The translations under genes were made by a program, and so were the position numbers. A stretch of DNA of 64,000 nt from Chloroflexus islandicus (GTDB lineage: Bacteria; Chloroflexota; Chloroflexia; Chloroflexales; Chloroflexaceae), in NCBI RefSeq assembly GCF_001650695.1, contig NZ_LWQS01000042.1:1-64000 (forward strand), in the 5' to 3' direction. Shown piece by piece: positions 27,607-36,716 of the stretch. The number at the start of each line of letters is the position of its first letter. The stretch's first letter is position 1. A model generated the notes under the pieces. That model saw only the letters and a list, made by a program, of their open reading frames with translations. It was not told where the DNA came from and did no database searches.

Positions 27607-29742
27607 GTGAACGCTTCTTCGTCGCGCGGCTGGTTGATCGGCGTGATCGTACTGGCCGCGCTGTTGCGCTTGTGGGCCGCGTTAACGCTGCCGCCCGATT
27701 TTGATGAGCCGGTGTATGTGGGGGCGGCGCTTGATTATGCTCGCCTCATCCGGCAGGGCGATTGGGTGGGAGTGATCGATTACCCCGGCAATCGCCAGCA
27801 TCCGGCGCTTGCCAAGCTGGTCTATGCTGGTGGTGCGCTGCTGTTGGGTGAGAACGCCAACCAAACAACCGTTCTCTTGGCGGCGCGCTTGATCTCGGTG
27901 CTGTTTGGCACGCTGGCGGTTGCGTTGCTGGCGTTCAGCGCCGGCCCGCTGGCCGCCGGCTTGCTAGCCGTCCATACCCTGACGATCAAATACACCGCGC
28001 AGGCGTACCTTGAAGCCTTGCCGTTGGCGCTCGCGGTGGCGGCTATCAGCGCATGGCAACGCGCCGGCCTGCCGGCCACGCACCATCGCCGGAGGTGGTT
28101 ATGGCTCGGCGCGATCGCATGGGGCTTGGCGACGGCGGCCAAGATGTCGTACGCGATCGTTGCCCTGCCGGCGATGATCGTCCTCGCGCTGGCTGCGTTG
28201 CGCGCCGAGGCAACGGCGCAGCCACAAGCGCGCACAGGGTGGGTGTGGTATGCGTGGCGGCTGGCTAGATTGGCTGGCCTTGCGTTGCTGGTCTTCGCGC
28301 TCGCGAACCCCACGATCTGGCGCGAGCCGGTGACTCGCCTTGGCGCTATGGCCGGTTTCTGGACGGCCTACACCCACGGGAGCGAGGTGCAGGCCGCCGG
28401 TTATCCGTGGTACCAGCCGCTGATTTGGGTCGCAACAGCGCCGGCGGTTGAATGGCACCCCGAAGTCTTCTTCTTCCCCGGCCCTGATCCATGGCTGACC
28501 CTACTGGCCCTGATCGGTCTACCCGCCGCGTGGCGCGATCCGCAACGCCGCTATCTGGCCGTCTGGTTTGTAAGCGGGTTGCTGATCTTGCTCTGGTGGC
28601 CGGTCAAGTGGCCGCAGTATGCGCTTACCCTAGCCATCCCCATCGTGCTGTTGGCAGCGCCGGTCTTGAGCCGGATCGTCAGGTGGCTGCGCGATCTCAA
28701 TGAGTATTGGGGGTGGAGCGAGATCATGTTTCTGCGCCCGCCCCGCTATGCGTGGATCGCGCTGGCGCTGTTGGTAGGGTTTATTGCGACGGTCTACGGC
28801 ACCGCATTGGTGATGGTCACGCTGGGTAGCATTGGCTGGAACACCATCAAGCCGAGTGCTGGCGGGTTGCCGCCGGGAGCGATATACGCGCTGCAACCGT
28901 TACGCGATGGGAGAGTGGCTATCGGCAGTGAGACCGGATTGGTGATCTGGCAAGCGCCGGCAGTGAGCGAAGACCCGCCGCGCTGGACGCGCCTGCCACT
29001 AGGGCGAGTCTACGCGCTGGCCGAGACAGACGCTGGGTTGTGGGCAGCGAGCAATCGCGGTCTGGCACTCGTCACCAGTGACGGCAATTGGGCATGGCAG
29101 ACCCCCACGCTTGGCGGGCAGCGTGATCTGCTTGTCCGCACGATGGTCGCTGGGCCAGACGGCACGCTCTGGCTGGGCACGAGCGCCGGCGGCGCAGTGC
29201 GCCACCCTGATGGTCGCTGGCAGCCGTTGCCGCAAGCGGCGCGCGGCGGTTTGGTGCTCGCGATGGGGTATGATCCCGCCGGCGCCGTGTGGTTTGGCGG
29301 GCTTGGCGTGGTCAGCCGCTACACGCTGGCTACCGGCCTCTGGCAGCACTTTGATCGCGCCGATGGCTTTGGCGGGTCCGGCGTCTCGGCTATTTTGGTT
29401 GATCACAACGGCATCGTGTGGGTAGCGACGCTGGGTGAAGGTCTGGCGCGGTGGGATGGCACGCGCTGGGAGTGGTTGACCACCGCTAACCGGCAGTTGC
29501 CGGCGCAGACGATCACAACCTTGCTTGAGACCGCTCCCGGCGAACTGTGGGTCGGCGCGGCCCGCCCGCTCACCACCGGCGGCTTTCTGCTCCGCTACGA
29601 TGGCCGGACATGGCGCAACTTTCTGCCGCGTGATTCGGGTTTTACCGGCGCTGAACCGCTGGCGCTAGCGGTTGATCAACGGCGGGTGCTCTGGATCGGC
29701 ACCCGCACCGATGGGGTGATCACGTACCAATTAGGACGGTAA
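27607..29742 (+). CDS. Membrane glycosyltransferase (GT39/PMT-like) fused to a beta-propeller
   Basis: This 711-residue protein has an N-terminal half (about 1-400) that is a multi-pass lipid-linked sugar glycosyltransferase of the PMT/ArnT superfamily type. The acidic DFDEPVYVG is in the first loop (residues about 27-36), and about eleven membrane helices end near residue 400. The C-terminal half (about 420-711) is a series of blades of the two-component-regulator-propeller type (GTLWLGTSAGGAVRHPDGRW, GIVWVATLGEGLARWDGTRW, RVLWIGTRTDGVITYQLG), predicted outside the membrane. GTG start at 27607. The six-base spacing ties it to malEFG. Whether the propeller senses sugars or helps glycosylation is unknown. 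Confidence 0.75.
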   Translation: MNASSSRGWLIGVIVLAALLRLWAALTLPPDFDEPVYVGAALDYARLIRQGDWVGVIDYPGNRQHPALAKLVYAGGALLLGENANQTTVLLAARLISVLFGTLAVALLAFSAGPLAAGLLAVHTLTIKYTAQAYLEALPLALAVAAISAWQRAGLPATHHRRRWLWLGAIAWGLATAAKMSYAIVALPAMIVLALAALRAEATAQPQARTGWVWYAWRLARLAGLALLVFALANPTIWREPVTRLGAMAGFWTAYTHGSEVQAAGYPWYQPLIWVATAPAVEWHPEVFFFPGPDPWLTLLALIGLPAAWRDPQRRYLAVWFVSGLLILLWWPVKWPQYALTLAIPIVLLAAPVLSRIVRWLRDLNEYWGWSEIMFLRPPRYAWIALALLVGFIATVYGTALVMVTLGSIGWNTIKPSAGGLPPGAIYALQPLRDGRVAIGSETGLVIWQAPAVSEDPPRWTRLPLGRVYALAETDAGLWAASNRGLALVTSDGNWAWQTPTLGGQRDLLVRTMVAGPDGTLWLGTSAGGAVRHPDGRWQPLPQAARGGLVLAMGYDPAGAVWFGGLGVVSRYTLATGLWQHFDRADGFGGSGVSAILVDHNGIVWVATLGEGLARWDGTRWEWLTTANRQLPAQTITTLLETAPGELWVGAARPLTTGGFLLRYDGRTWRNFLPRDSGFTGAEPLALAVDQRRVLWIGTRTDGVITYQLGR

Positions 29743-29770
29743 CATCGCAGTGAATCAAAGGAATAGATTT

Positions 29771-30586
29771 ATGCCTCTCACTCGCCATACGAACATCACC
29801 AGCCGCTATGTTTCATCACGTCCGGTTGATGTCTGGCTGCCGGCGGCGATAAGCGATCAACGCCTACCGGTCATCTACATGCACGATGGTCAAAACCTGT
29901 TTGATCCCGCCCTCCGGGCCGACGGCGAGGTCTGGGCAGTTGATCAGGCGATTGAGCGATTGCGCGCCGAGCGCGGCTGGCCCGGCGCGATTGTGGTTGG
30001 GATTTGGTGTACCGATCAACGCTGGCGCGAATATGCGCCGCAACAACCGTTTGCGGCGCTCCGCCAAACGCGCGGATGGGAAGGCATGATCGAGCGGATA
30101 GGCGGCGAGCCGGTGTCGGATGCGTATCTGGCCTATCTGGTGGAAGAGGTCAAGCCGTTTGTCGATGCCCACTACCCTACCTTGCCCGATCAAGCTAACA
30201 CCTTCATTATAGGGTCGAGTATGGGCGGGTTAGTCTCGCTCTATGGTCTCTGCCGCTACCCGGATGTCTTTCACGGCGCGGGTTGTGTCTCGACCCACTG
30301 GCCGGCAGGCGGCAATATCTTGGTTGATGAATTGGCGGCGCTCTTGCCGCCGCCGGGCCGCCACCGCTTCTACTTTGATTACGGCACGGTTGGCCTTGAC
30401 GCCGAGTATGAGCCGTTCCAACAGCGGATGGACGAATGGATGCGGCGGGCCGGGTATCGGCATGGCCTCGATTGGGTCACGCGCAAGTTTCCCGGCGCGG
30501 ATCACAACGAGGCGGCATGGCGGGCGCGGGTGGCGGAGGTGATTGCGTTTGTGGTGTTGAGAGAGGCATATAGCGGAACGCCATGA
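29771..30586 (+). CDS. Putative esterase (esterase D/Fes-like alpha/beta hydrolase)
   Basis: This 271-residue protein has the nucleophile elbow GSSMGG (Ser at about residue 147), the N-terminal IYMHDGQNLFDP typical of the putative esterase family, and a late DHNEAAW that supplies the His. Members hydrolyse carboxyl esters, including acylated sugars and siderophores. Being last in the sugar-transport operon, a carbohydrate ester substrate is possible (inference). ATG 29771 follows AAAGGAA at a proper distance; the upstream GTG at 29750 is less likely. R3 repeats follow. Confidence 0.78.
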   Translation: MPLTRHTNITSRYVSSRPVDVWLPAAISDQRLPVIYMHDGQNLFDPALRADGEVWAVDQAIERLRAERGWPGAIVVGIWCTDQRWREYAPQQPFAALRQTRGWEGMIERIGGEPVSDAYLAYLVEEVKPFVDAHYPTLPDQANTFIIGSSMGGLVSLYGLCRYPDVFHGAGCVSTHWPAGGNILVDELAALLPPPGRHRFYFDYGTVGLDAEYEPFQQRMDEWMRRAGYRHGLDWVTRKFPGADHNEAAWRARVAEVIAFVVLREAYSGTP

Positions 30587-30783
30587 CAACCAGCCCGTCT
30601 GTCATTGCGAGGGCGCGGAGCGCCCGAAGCAATCTCCTCCTTCAGCGGGAGGAATGCCTGAGCGGGTTGCTGTCGTGCTCGCTGGGGATGGCTTCACCGC
30701 GGTAGGGGCAGAGCGCGGCTCTGCCCCTACCGCGCGGCTCGCAATGACAATTGGAGAGCGAGCCGCGGCTTGCCGGGCCGCCC
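30587..30783. repeat. R3 repeat module between convergent genes
   Basis: Begins with GTCATTGCGAGGGCG, contains GAAGCAATCTCC, and closes near 30750 with CTCGCAATGACA, so the module ends form a long inverted repeat. A GTAGGGGCAGAGC / GCTCTGCCCCTAC hairpin lies inside. No gene. Confidence 0.75.
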
Positions 30784-32679
30784 CTATTCCTGCCGTTCAA
30801 ACAGCGGCATCTGCTCGAGCGGCGCCGGCACGTCGGTCAACTGAGCCGGCCCCTGATGGATCGCACCGCTCCAGTAATCGCGCCAGACGCCTGCCGGCAG
30901 GTAGACATCGCGTTGGCGCTGGCCCGGCTGCACCACTGGCGCCACGAGGTAGCGCGCGCCGAGCAGGAATTGGTCGTTGCAGCGCAGCGCTTGCTCATCA
31001 TTGGGATCGTGCCAGAACAGCGGGCGCACCAATGGCGTGCCGTCGCGCAGGTTTTCGTCGATCAGCTCGGCGAGATACGAGTCGAGTTCTGTGTGCAAGT
31101 GGGCATACCGCCGGCAGATGGCGTCAACTTCGGCGCCGTACTGCCACGGGTGAACGCTGAACTGCATGGTGGGCAATAATGCGCTCAATTGCGTCCAACG
31201 CACCATGAGTTCGCCGTCGGGCACTTCGTCTTGGTAGGCGTTGCCGCCGATCATGTCGGGCAACACGAATGGGAAACCGCAGACACTCAGAGTCAGCGCC
31301 TGCGTCAGCACACTGTGCAAGCCGTTATCAATTCCCCAACGGCTCCACTTGTCCCACTCGCGGAAGAGAATGCCGCGGCGCTGGCTGCGCCAACCGGCGC
31401 GCACTTCGGTATAGGCGAAGTGGTCGGCGACAAACTCAGTGTAGCGATCGGCGTAGCGGCGGCGCGGCTCTCGCGCATAGCAGATGGCGTCGGGAGGGAT
31501 GAAGTTGGCTTCGCCGGCGTCAAACTTGAAGCCGTCAACCCCAGTTTCGGCTTGCAACGCGCGCAGTTCGCTCAGCCACCACGCTACCGCTTCAGGATTG
31601 GTCAAGTCAAGCACGCCGCCGTAGCCTTGCCACCAGCGCACGAGGTAGGGCGAGCCATCGGCAGGATGGCGGATCAGGTAGCCGCGCCGGGCAGCGACGG
31701 CAAAGGCTGGATCGGCTGGATCGAAGAAGATCGGCGTCCAGAGCGTGACCTTAAACCCAGCCGCGTGCAGCTCATCGACCATCGCGCGCGGATCGGGAAA
31801 TTTGCGTTGATCGAACACATACGCGCCATAGCCGCGTTGCCAACGGTCATCAATTTCGAGCACCGAGTAGGGGTAGCCGCGGGCAACGATTTGGGTGGCG
31901 AATTCGGTCACATCGCGCTGGGTAATGTGCATCTTATAATGCGCCCACGTCGTCCAGATCGGGCGGGCGAAGAGATCGCGCGGCGGAGCGGCGGTCGGGC
32001 GGCCAAGCAATGGCAACGCGGCATGGAACGCAGCCGGGGCATTGGCGGCTAGAATAATATGGCTGGCGAGGTTGGGGCCGGGTGCGGCATAACGCTCGTC
32101 AAAGCCGAGGTTAGGCGGCGGCGGTGCTTCGCGGCTGGTGATGCGCAACAAACCGTCTCCTGCTCGATCCATCGTCACCGCTAACTCGCCATCGCCTTCC
32201 TCAAGCAAGATCGCCGCACCAGCAGCGTTGAGCCAAAAGGGGGTGGCGATATTGAGCGTGCCATCGCGGCCATGGTCGATCGGCTCGAACGGATCGGAAA
32301 CGACTGGTGCGCTATCGAGCGGCCAATGCTGGAAGATGCGCTCTCCCATGCCATACCATGGCCGGCCCGGCTCGAGCTGCCACTCAACCCTTACCGCGTG
32401 GAGATGGGGCGGCCCAGACCAGACCAAGCGAAAGCCGGTCGGGGTTGCTTCGATCTCGACGCGCAACGTGACTTCCGTCCGAGTGGTGGTGTAATGAATG
32501 CGGGCATGATGGGCGGTGACGTCGGCGCCGGCGACGCCGGTAATGGGAAAATCAACGCCGTAGGCATGGGCTACTGCGCCGTAGCCACGCAGCGCCTCGC
32601 GCCCGTCGTGGAAGAAGACCATCCGGCCAGCGTTATCGATCACAACCGTGCCGGTAGGACTATGCAGTTCGTGTCGCAT
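30784..32679 (-). CDS. GH31 family glycosidase (alpha-glucosidase/alpha-xylosidase type)
   Basis: This 631-residue glycoside hydrolase family 31 protein carries GVDGFKFDAGEANFIPPDA, where the Asp in KFDAGE (about residue 390) is the expected nucleophile. KxDxGE resembles alpha-xylosidase-like members more than the WxDMNE of classic alpha-glucosidases. Other family marks are FPDPRAMVDELHAAGFKVTLWTPIF and WSRWGIDNGLHSV. There is no signal peptide, so it is probably cytoplasmic, hydrolysing imported oligosaccharides. The start at 32679 (MRHELHSPTG) has GGAGAG upstream; the longer frame enters an R1 repeat. It lies tail to tail with the sugar importer operon. Confidence 0.87.
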   Translation of the reverse strand: MRHELHSPTGTVVIDNAGRMVFFHDGREALRGYGAVAHAYGVDFPITGVAGADVTAHHARIHYTTTRTEVTLRVEIEATPTGFRLVWSGPPHLHAVRVEWQLEPGRPWYGMGERIFQHWPLDSAPVVSDPFEPIDHGRDGTLNIATPFWLNAAGAAILLEEGDGELAVTMDRAGDGLLRITSREAPPPPNLGFDERYAAPGPNLASHIILAANAPAAFHAALPLLGRPTAAPPRDLFARPIWTTWAHYKMHITQRDVTEFATQIVARGYPYSVLEIDDRWQRGYGAYVFDQRKFPDPRAMVDELHAAGFKVTLWTPIFFDPADPAFAVAARRGYLIRHPADGSPYLVRWWQGYGGVLDLTNPEAVAWWLSELRALQAETGVDGFKFDAGEANFIPPDAICYAREPRRRYADRYTEFVADHFAYTEVRAGWRSQRRGILFREWDKWSRWGIDNGLHSVLTQALTLSVCGFPFVLPDMIGGNAYQDEVPDGELMVRWTQLSALLPTMQFSVHPWQYGAEVDAICRRYAHLHTELDSYLAELIDENLRDGTPLVRPLFWHDPNDEQALRCNDQFLLGARYLVAPVVQPGQRQRDVYLPAGVWRDYWSGAIHQGPAQLTDVPAPLEQMPLFERQE

Positions 32680-32897
32680 TGCCGTCTCTCCGTCTGCGTT
32701 CCCCAGACGCCAATTGTCTGCGGGTAGCGGCATTGTAGCATGAGCGAGCAGGTGGTAGGATACCTCATAGGCGACACGTGGTGCGGCAGTCAAACTGCCG
32801 CACTCCATACCTCCTTGAGTGCGTTAGCTGGCTGCGTGTGCCACAGTACGCCGCGTGTACTGTACGTATTGACTGCCTATGCGTTAAGGATACCGCA
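32680..32897. other. Divergent intergenic region with a partial R1 hairpin
   Basis: An incomplete R1 copy (GTGCGGCAGT-CAA-reverse complement, about 32779-32807) lies between the GH31 gene and the hydrolase. The remainder probably holds promoters for both, with none clear enough to place. Confidence 0.5.
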
Positions 32898-33806
32898 ATG
32901 ACTGAAGCTGCCTTTCGTGTGTTGCGCGCGCAAGTCTTTGCGCTCTATAACCAGCATTCGTATGCGGCGGCGCTGGCGCTGATCGAGCAACAAGCACCTC
33001 TCTTCCCGCAATACGAAAGCGATCTCTTGTTCTGGCGAGCGTGCCTTGCCAGTACTATGGGCGATCAGGCCGGCGCCATTGGTTGGCTGCAACAAGCCGC
33101 CGATCGGGGTCTCTGGTATCACGAGCGGATGCTGCGCGATCCTGATCTCGATAGCGTGCGGGGAACGGAAGCATTCGCGCAGTTGCAAGTTCTGTTTCAG
33201 CAGCGATACGCGCAAGCGCAGGCCGTGGCCACCCCACAGCGCCGGGTGTGGGAACCGGCGGGGGCGGTACAGGGGTTGCTCGTTGCGCTGCACGGGGCGA
33301 ACGGCAGTATCGCGAGCGATGGCGACTACTGGCAGCCGGCGACGGCGTTTGGCTGGCGGGTAGCGATGCTGCAATCGGCCCAGCTTTGGTCGCCTAACCG
33401 GTACCATTGGGCTGATCCAGCGCAGGCGTTGGCCGAGCTGCGCCAGCATCTGGCTGAGCTAGTGCCGCCGCCTCTGACGGTGATCGGCGGTTTTTCGATG
33501 GGAGCGGCGCTTGCGGTGCGTGCGGTATTGAGCGGGGCCGTTGCCGTGAACCGGTTTCTTGCCGTTGCGCCAGCGATCCGGCCAGAGCAGGTTGAGCCGC
33601 TGCTCGCGCATGCTGATCCGCACACGCGGGGGTATGTGGTGATCGGCGACCTCGATAGCCTCTCCCAGCCAGTGCAAGAGTGGGTCGTAACCCTCCAGCA
33701 GGCCGGTGTGCCGTGCGAGGTTGAAGTGTGCCGCGGCGTAAACCACGATTATCCGCCGGATTTCACGGCGACGGTGCAGCGCGGCTTGGCCTTTCTCGCC
33801 GCTTAA
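32898..33806 (+). CDS. Alpha/beta hydrolase with N-terminal TPR-like helices
   Basis: This 302-residue protein has a helical N-terminal third (about 1-95: ALYNQHSYAAALALIEQQAPLFPQYESDLLFWRACLASTMGDQAGAIGWLQQAADRG) resembling tetratricopeptide repeats. A phospholipase/carboxylesterase-type hydrolase domain follows, with GFSMGAALAVRA (Ser at about 200) and a C-terminal CRGVNHDYPPDF giving the His. ATG 32898 has AAGGA seven bases upstream; a frame extending into the R1 repeat is rejected. Substrate is unknown. It stands alone and converges on the CoA-transferase gene with no gap. Confidence 0.78.
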   Translation: MTEAAFRVLRAQVFALYNQHSYAAALALIEQQAPLFPQYESDLLFWRACLASTMGDQAGAIGWLQQAADRGLWYHERMLRDPDLDSVRGTEAFAQLQVLFQQRYAQAQAVATPQRRVWEPAGAVQGLLVALHGANGSIASDGDYWQPATAFGWRVAMLQSAQLWSPNRYHWADPAQALAELRQHLAELVPPPLTVIGGFSMGAALAVRAVLSGAVAVNRFLAVAPAIRPEQVEPLLAHADPHTRGYVVIGDLDSLSQPVQEWVVTLQQAGVPCEVEVCRGVNHDYPPDFTATVQRGLAFLAA

Positions 33807-34985
33807 TCACCCCACCACCCCGGCTGCGCGCAGCGCGCTGATCTGGTCAGGTTCATAGCCCATTTCGCGTAAAATCGCTTCGGTATCTACGCCAAGCGCA
33901 GGCGGCGCACTGCGGATCGTCGCCGGGGTTTCGCTCAGCTTGGGGGCAGGAGCAACCATGCGCACGCCGTCGATACGCTGCACCATCGCTCGCGCTTGCG
34001 CCTGCGGACTGTGCAGAGCGGTTGGAATGTCGTTCACCGGCCCGCACGGCACTTCAGCGGCGCGTAGCCGTTCGAGCCAGACGGCAACCGGCTCGCGGGC
34101 AATGACCTCTGCAATCAGCGGCACGAGGATGGCGCGGTGGGCAACGCGGGCCGGGTTGGTGGCGAAGCGTTCGTCGGCCACCCATTCCGGGTGTGCAAGC
34201 GCAGCGCAGAAGCGGGCGAATTGCTGATCGTTGCCAACCGCGATCATCAGATAGCCGTCGGCGGCGGCAAAGGGCTGGTATGGCACGATCGTGGCGTGAC
34301 CGTTGCCGTAGCGCCGCGGCGGTTGGTCAGAGACGAGGTAAGCCGAGGCGACATTCGCTAACCAACTGAGCTGCACATCAAAGAGCGCGATGTCGATATA
34401 CTGGCCTACGCCGCTCTGCGCGCGGTAGTGCAGCGCGGCCAAAATGCTGGCGGCGGCGTACAAGCCGGTGGTGATGTCGGCGACGGCCACGCCAGTCTTC
34501 AGCGGCGGGCCATCAGGCTCGCCAGTAATGCTCATCAACCCGCCCTCGGCCTGTATCACCGTATCGTAGCCGGGCCGCAGCGCGTCGGGGCCAGATTGGC
34601 CATAACCGGTAATGCTACAGTAGATCAACCCCGGATTCAGCACGCGCAAATCGTCATAACCCAACCCCATCCGCGCCAACGTCCCCGGCAAGAAATTCTC
34701 GATCAGCACATCGGCCCGGCGAGCGAGCGCGCGCACGATCGCTTGTCCGTCAGGATGCTTGAGGTTGACGGCAATGCTCTGCTTATTACGGTTCACCGCG
34801 ATAAAATAGGCGCTCAAGCCATTCTCGGCAAACGGCGGCCCCCACTGGCGGGTTTCATCACCAAGGCCGGGTTGTTCCACCTTAATCACCCGTGCCCCCA
34901 GATCGGCCAGCACCATTGTGGCGTAGGGGCCGGCCAACACCCGGCTGAGATCGAGCACCAGCAGATCGGCGAGCGCAGCAGGCAT
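33807..34985 (-). CDS. Family III CoA-transferase (CaiB/BaiF)
   Basis: This 392-residue enzyme has ILVLDLSRVLAGPYATMVLADLGARVIKVEQP-type N-terminal residues, the VNRNKQSIAVNLKHPDGQ segment, and ADVLIENFLPGTLARMGLGYDDL, where the Asp near residue 170 region is catalytic in the family. It moves CoA between carboxylic acids. Family III enzymes work in the 3-hydroxypropionate bicycle of Chloroflexus, but context does not show this one does. The start at 34985 (MPAALADLLVLDL) has AGGAGGG upstream. The frame stays open for 287 further codons into the next gene's antisense, which is rejected. It is divergent from a hydroxyacid dehydrogenase gene. Confidence 0.88.
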   Translation of the reverse strand: MPAALADLLVLDLSRVLAGPYATMVLADLGARVIKVEQPGLGDETRQWGPPFAENGLSAYFIAVNRNKQSIAVNLKHPDGQAIVRALARRADVLIENFLPGTLARMGLGYDDLRVLNPGLIYCSITGYGQSGPDALRPGYDTVIQAEGGLMSITGEPDGPPLKTGVAVADITTGLYAAASILAALHYRAQSGVGQYIDIALFDVQLSWLANVASAYLVSDQPPRRYGNGHATIVPYQPFAAADGYLMIAVGNDQQFARFCAALAHPEWVADERFATNPARVAHRAILVPLIAEVIAREPVAVWLERLRAAEVPCGPVNDIPTALHSPQAQARAMVQRIDGVRMVAPAPKLSETPATIRSAPPALGVDTEAILREMGYEPDQISALRAAGVVG

Positions 34986-35132
34986 AGCGAATTGATCCCT
35001 CCTGTAGAGCCACACGGCGGTGCGGCTCCATAGCCGCACGGCGGCGGTGCGGCTCCAGATATGGCATGATTTGCCCACCGGCAGGTATGATACCATTAGT
35101 TGCACCACGCACATAGCAACGAGGAGAATGCT

Positions 35133-36029
35133 ATGACCGAACGGATCGGCTTTATCGGATTGGGCATTATGGGGCGCGGGATGGCGGCCAACATCTTGCG
35201 CGCCGGGTTTCCGCTGACGGTCTGGAACCGCACGCCGGGGCGCGCCGATGAGTTGGTGGCCGCCGGCGCGCAGTTGGCTGCGTCGCCGGCTGAGGTGGCT
35301 GCGCGCAGTGATATTGTGATCAGTTGCGTGAGCGACACGCCTGATGTCGAGGCAGTGATCTTCGGGCCGCAGGGAGTGATTGAGGGCGCGCAGGTTGGGA
35401 TGCTGATGATCGACATGAGTACGATCAGTCCGCAGGGAGCGCAGCGATTCGCTGCCCGGCTCGGCGAGAGCGGCATCGGCTTCCTTGACGCGCCGGTCAG
35501 TGGCGGCAGCGAAGGCGCAGCGCGCGGCACGCTCAGCATCATGGTGGGTGGGCCGGCAGAGCTGGTCGAGCGGGCGATGCCGGTGTTTCAAGCCATGGGC
35601 AAGACCATCACCCATGTCGGCGGGCACGGCGCCGGCCAGACGGTCAAGCTGGTCAATCAGATTCTCGTGGTCGGCACAATGTTGGCGATCAGCGAGGCGC
35701 TTGTCTTCGCGCAGGCCAGCGGCGTCGATCTCGAAAAGACACTGACAGCGGTCAGCGGCGGTGCAGCGGGCAGTTGGATGCTCTCGAACCGGGGGCCGCA
35801 AGTCATCCGGCGCGATTGGCGGCCCGGCTTCACCATCGACCTGCAACAGAAAGACTTGCGGCTGGTGCTAGCCGCTGCCGACGCCGTCGGCGCCCCGATG
35901 CTCACCACCTCAACCGTCTTCCAGCTCTACCGCACGCTGCAAGCCGCCGGCTTGGGCCACGAAGGCAATCACGCGCTGATCAAAGCGATCGAGCGGCTGG
36001 CCGGGATTGAAGTAGGGGACAACGAATAA
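35133..36029 (+). CDS. Beta-hydroxyacid dehydrogenase (HIBADH/tartronate semialdehyde reductase family)
   Basis: This 298-residue protein has the N-terminal NAD(P) fold with the family signature IGFIGLGIMGRGMAANILRAGF. The substrate-binding GFLDAPVSGGSEGAARGTLSIMVGG sits at about residues 118-142, and the catalytic Lys occurs in HGAGQTVKLVNQI. It reduces or oxidises 3-hydroxyisobutyrate, tartronate semialdehyde or a similar acid. GAGGAG precedes ATG 35133. It is divergent from the CoA-transferase and may share regulation. The last codons run into a 12-bp terminator-like hairpin. Confidence 0.88.
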   Translation: MTERIGFIGLGIMGRGMAANILRAGFPLTVWNRTPGRADELVAAGAQLAASPAEVAARSDIVISCVSDTPDVEAVIFGPQGVIEGAQVGMLMIDMSTISPQGAQRFAARLGESGIGFLDAPVSGGSEGAARGTLSIMVGGPAELVERAMPVFQAMGKTITHVGGHGAGQTVKLVNQILVVGTMLAISEALVFAQASGVDLEKTLTAVSGGAAGSWMLSNRGPQVIRRDWRPGFTIDLQQKDLRLVLAAADAVGAPMLTTSTVFQLYRTLQAAGLGHEGNHALIKAIERLAGIEVGDNE

Positions 36030-36040
36030 TTGAGCGAATA

Positions 36041-36076
36041 AACGAATGGGGAGGTAGTATCGCTTCCCCATTCGTT
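36041..36076 (+). terminator. Terminator-like hairpin between convergent genes
   Basis: AACGAATGGGGA (36041-36052) pairs perfectly with 36065-36076 over 12 bp with a 12-base loop, 11 bases after the dehydrogenase stop. There is no U-run. Confidence 0.55.
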
Positions 36077-36081
36077 CCCCC

Positions 36082-36141
36082 ATTCGTTTATTCGTTATCC
36101 TATTCGTTTATTCGTTATCCTATTCGTTTATTCGTTATCCT
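36082..36141. repeat. Three tandem copies of a 20-bp repeat
   Basis: The unit ATTCGTTTATTCGTTATCCT occurs three times in a row, followed by two degenerate ATTCGTTGTC pieces. It lies between the stops of two convergent genes. A shorter run of the same ATTCGTT core occurs at 58312-58336. Confidence 0.9.
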
Positions 36142-36162
36142 ATTCGTTGTCCCATTCGTTGT

Positions 36163-36522
36163 CTACCGAATCCGCAAGCGCTCGCCGGTGCGCTGCTCCC
36201 AGAGCCAGACCAGCAGGTAGAGGCCACACGTACCCAACATCACGATATTCGCAAAGACAGCCGCGTTGATGATCAAACCGGTCTGGCCAATGATGCGGGC
36301 AAGGTTGGCGACGGGCGCCAGAAAGCCGAGCAACCCGACCAGCGCAGCGATCCACTCAAAGCGGCGCGGAGTTGGTGATCGTTCAATCGCCACCCCCAAC
36401 CCCAGCAAGACGATCCCGAACAAGGCGGGAATGGCCGACGTTGCGGCGCCGGTTGAAAAGACGCCGCCGATGCCAAGCACAAGCAGCAGAATGGCGGTGG
36501 CAATGGTGCTATTCATCAGCAT
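36163..36522 (-). CDS. Small membrane protein of unknown function
   Basis: This 119-residue protein has about four hydrophobic segments (residues 5-25, 29-46, 57-78 and 83-105) and ends in a basic tail (RTGERLRIR). ATG 36522 has AGGAG seven bases upstream; the 30-codon longer frame has no such site. I do not recognise the family. The gene stands downstream of the arginine operon on the same strand but is separated by a 13-bp stem hairpin and 194 bases, so it is probably independent. Confidence 0.65.
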   Translation of the reverse strand: MLMNSTIATAILLLVLGIGGVFSTGAATSAIPALFGIVLLGLGVAIERSPTPRRFEWIAALVGLLGFLAPVANLARIIGQTGLIINAAVFANIVMLGTCGLYLLVWLWEQRTGERLRIR

Positions 36523-36662
36523 ACGCTTACTCCTGTGTTGTCGTGCTTCATGGAGAGATACGGAGCAATTGTATGTCTGGATGCCATCCGGCAACAGGGC
36601 AGTTTGGCGCATTGCAATGGAGGAGATCGTCGCGGAGTGGCTGGGGAATATGTGATGGCGCT

Positions 36663-36706
36663 CACAACCCAGAGCAGCACGTGATCAAGCGCCGCTCTGG
36701 GTTGTG
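36663..36706 (-). terminator. Hairpin at the end of the arginine operon
   Basis: CACAACCCAGAGC (36663-36675) pairs perfectly with 36694-36706, a 13-bp stem with an 18-base loop. It starts ten bases after the argA stop. There is no U-tract on the minus strand. Confidence 0.6.
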
Positions 36707-36716
36707 AAGATCAAGA

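Noticed and set aside
34986-35846. N-terminal extension of the CoA-transferase frame by 287 codons
   Set aside because: It is antisense to the hydroxyacid dehydrogenase. The family starts at MPAALADLLVLDL with a good Shine-Dalgarno.
36082-36141. CRISPR array
   Set aside because: The 20-bp units are directly adjacent with no spacers. No CRISPR array or cas gene is seen anywhere in the window.
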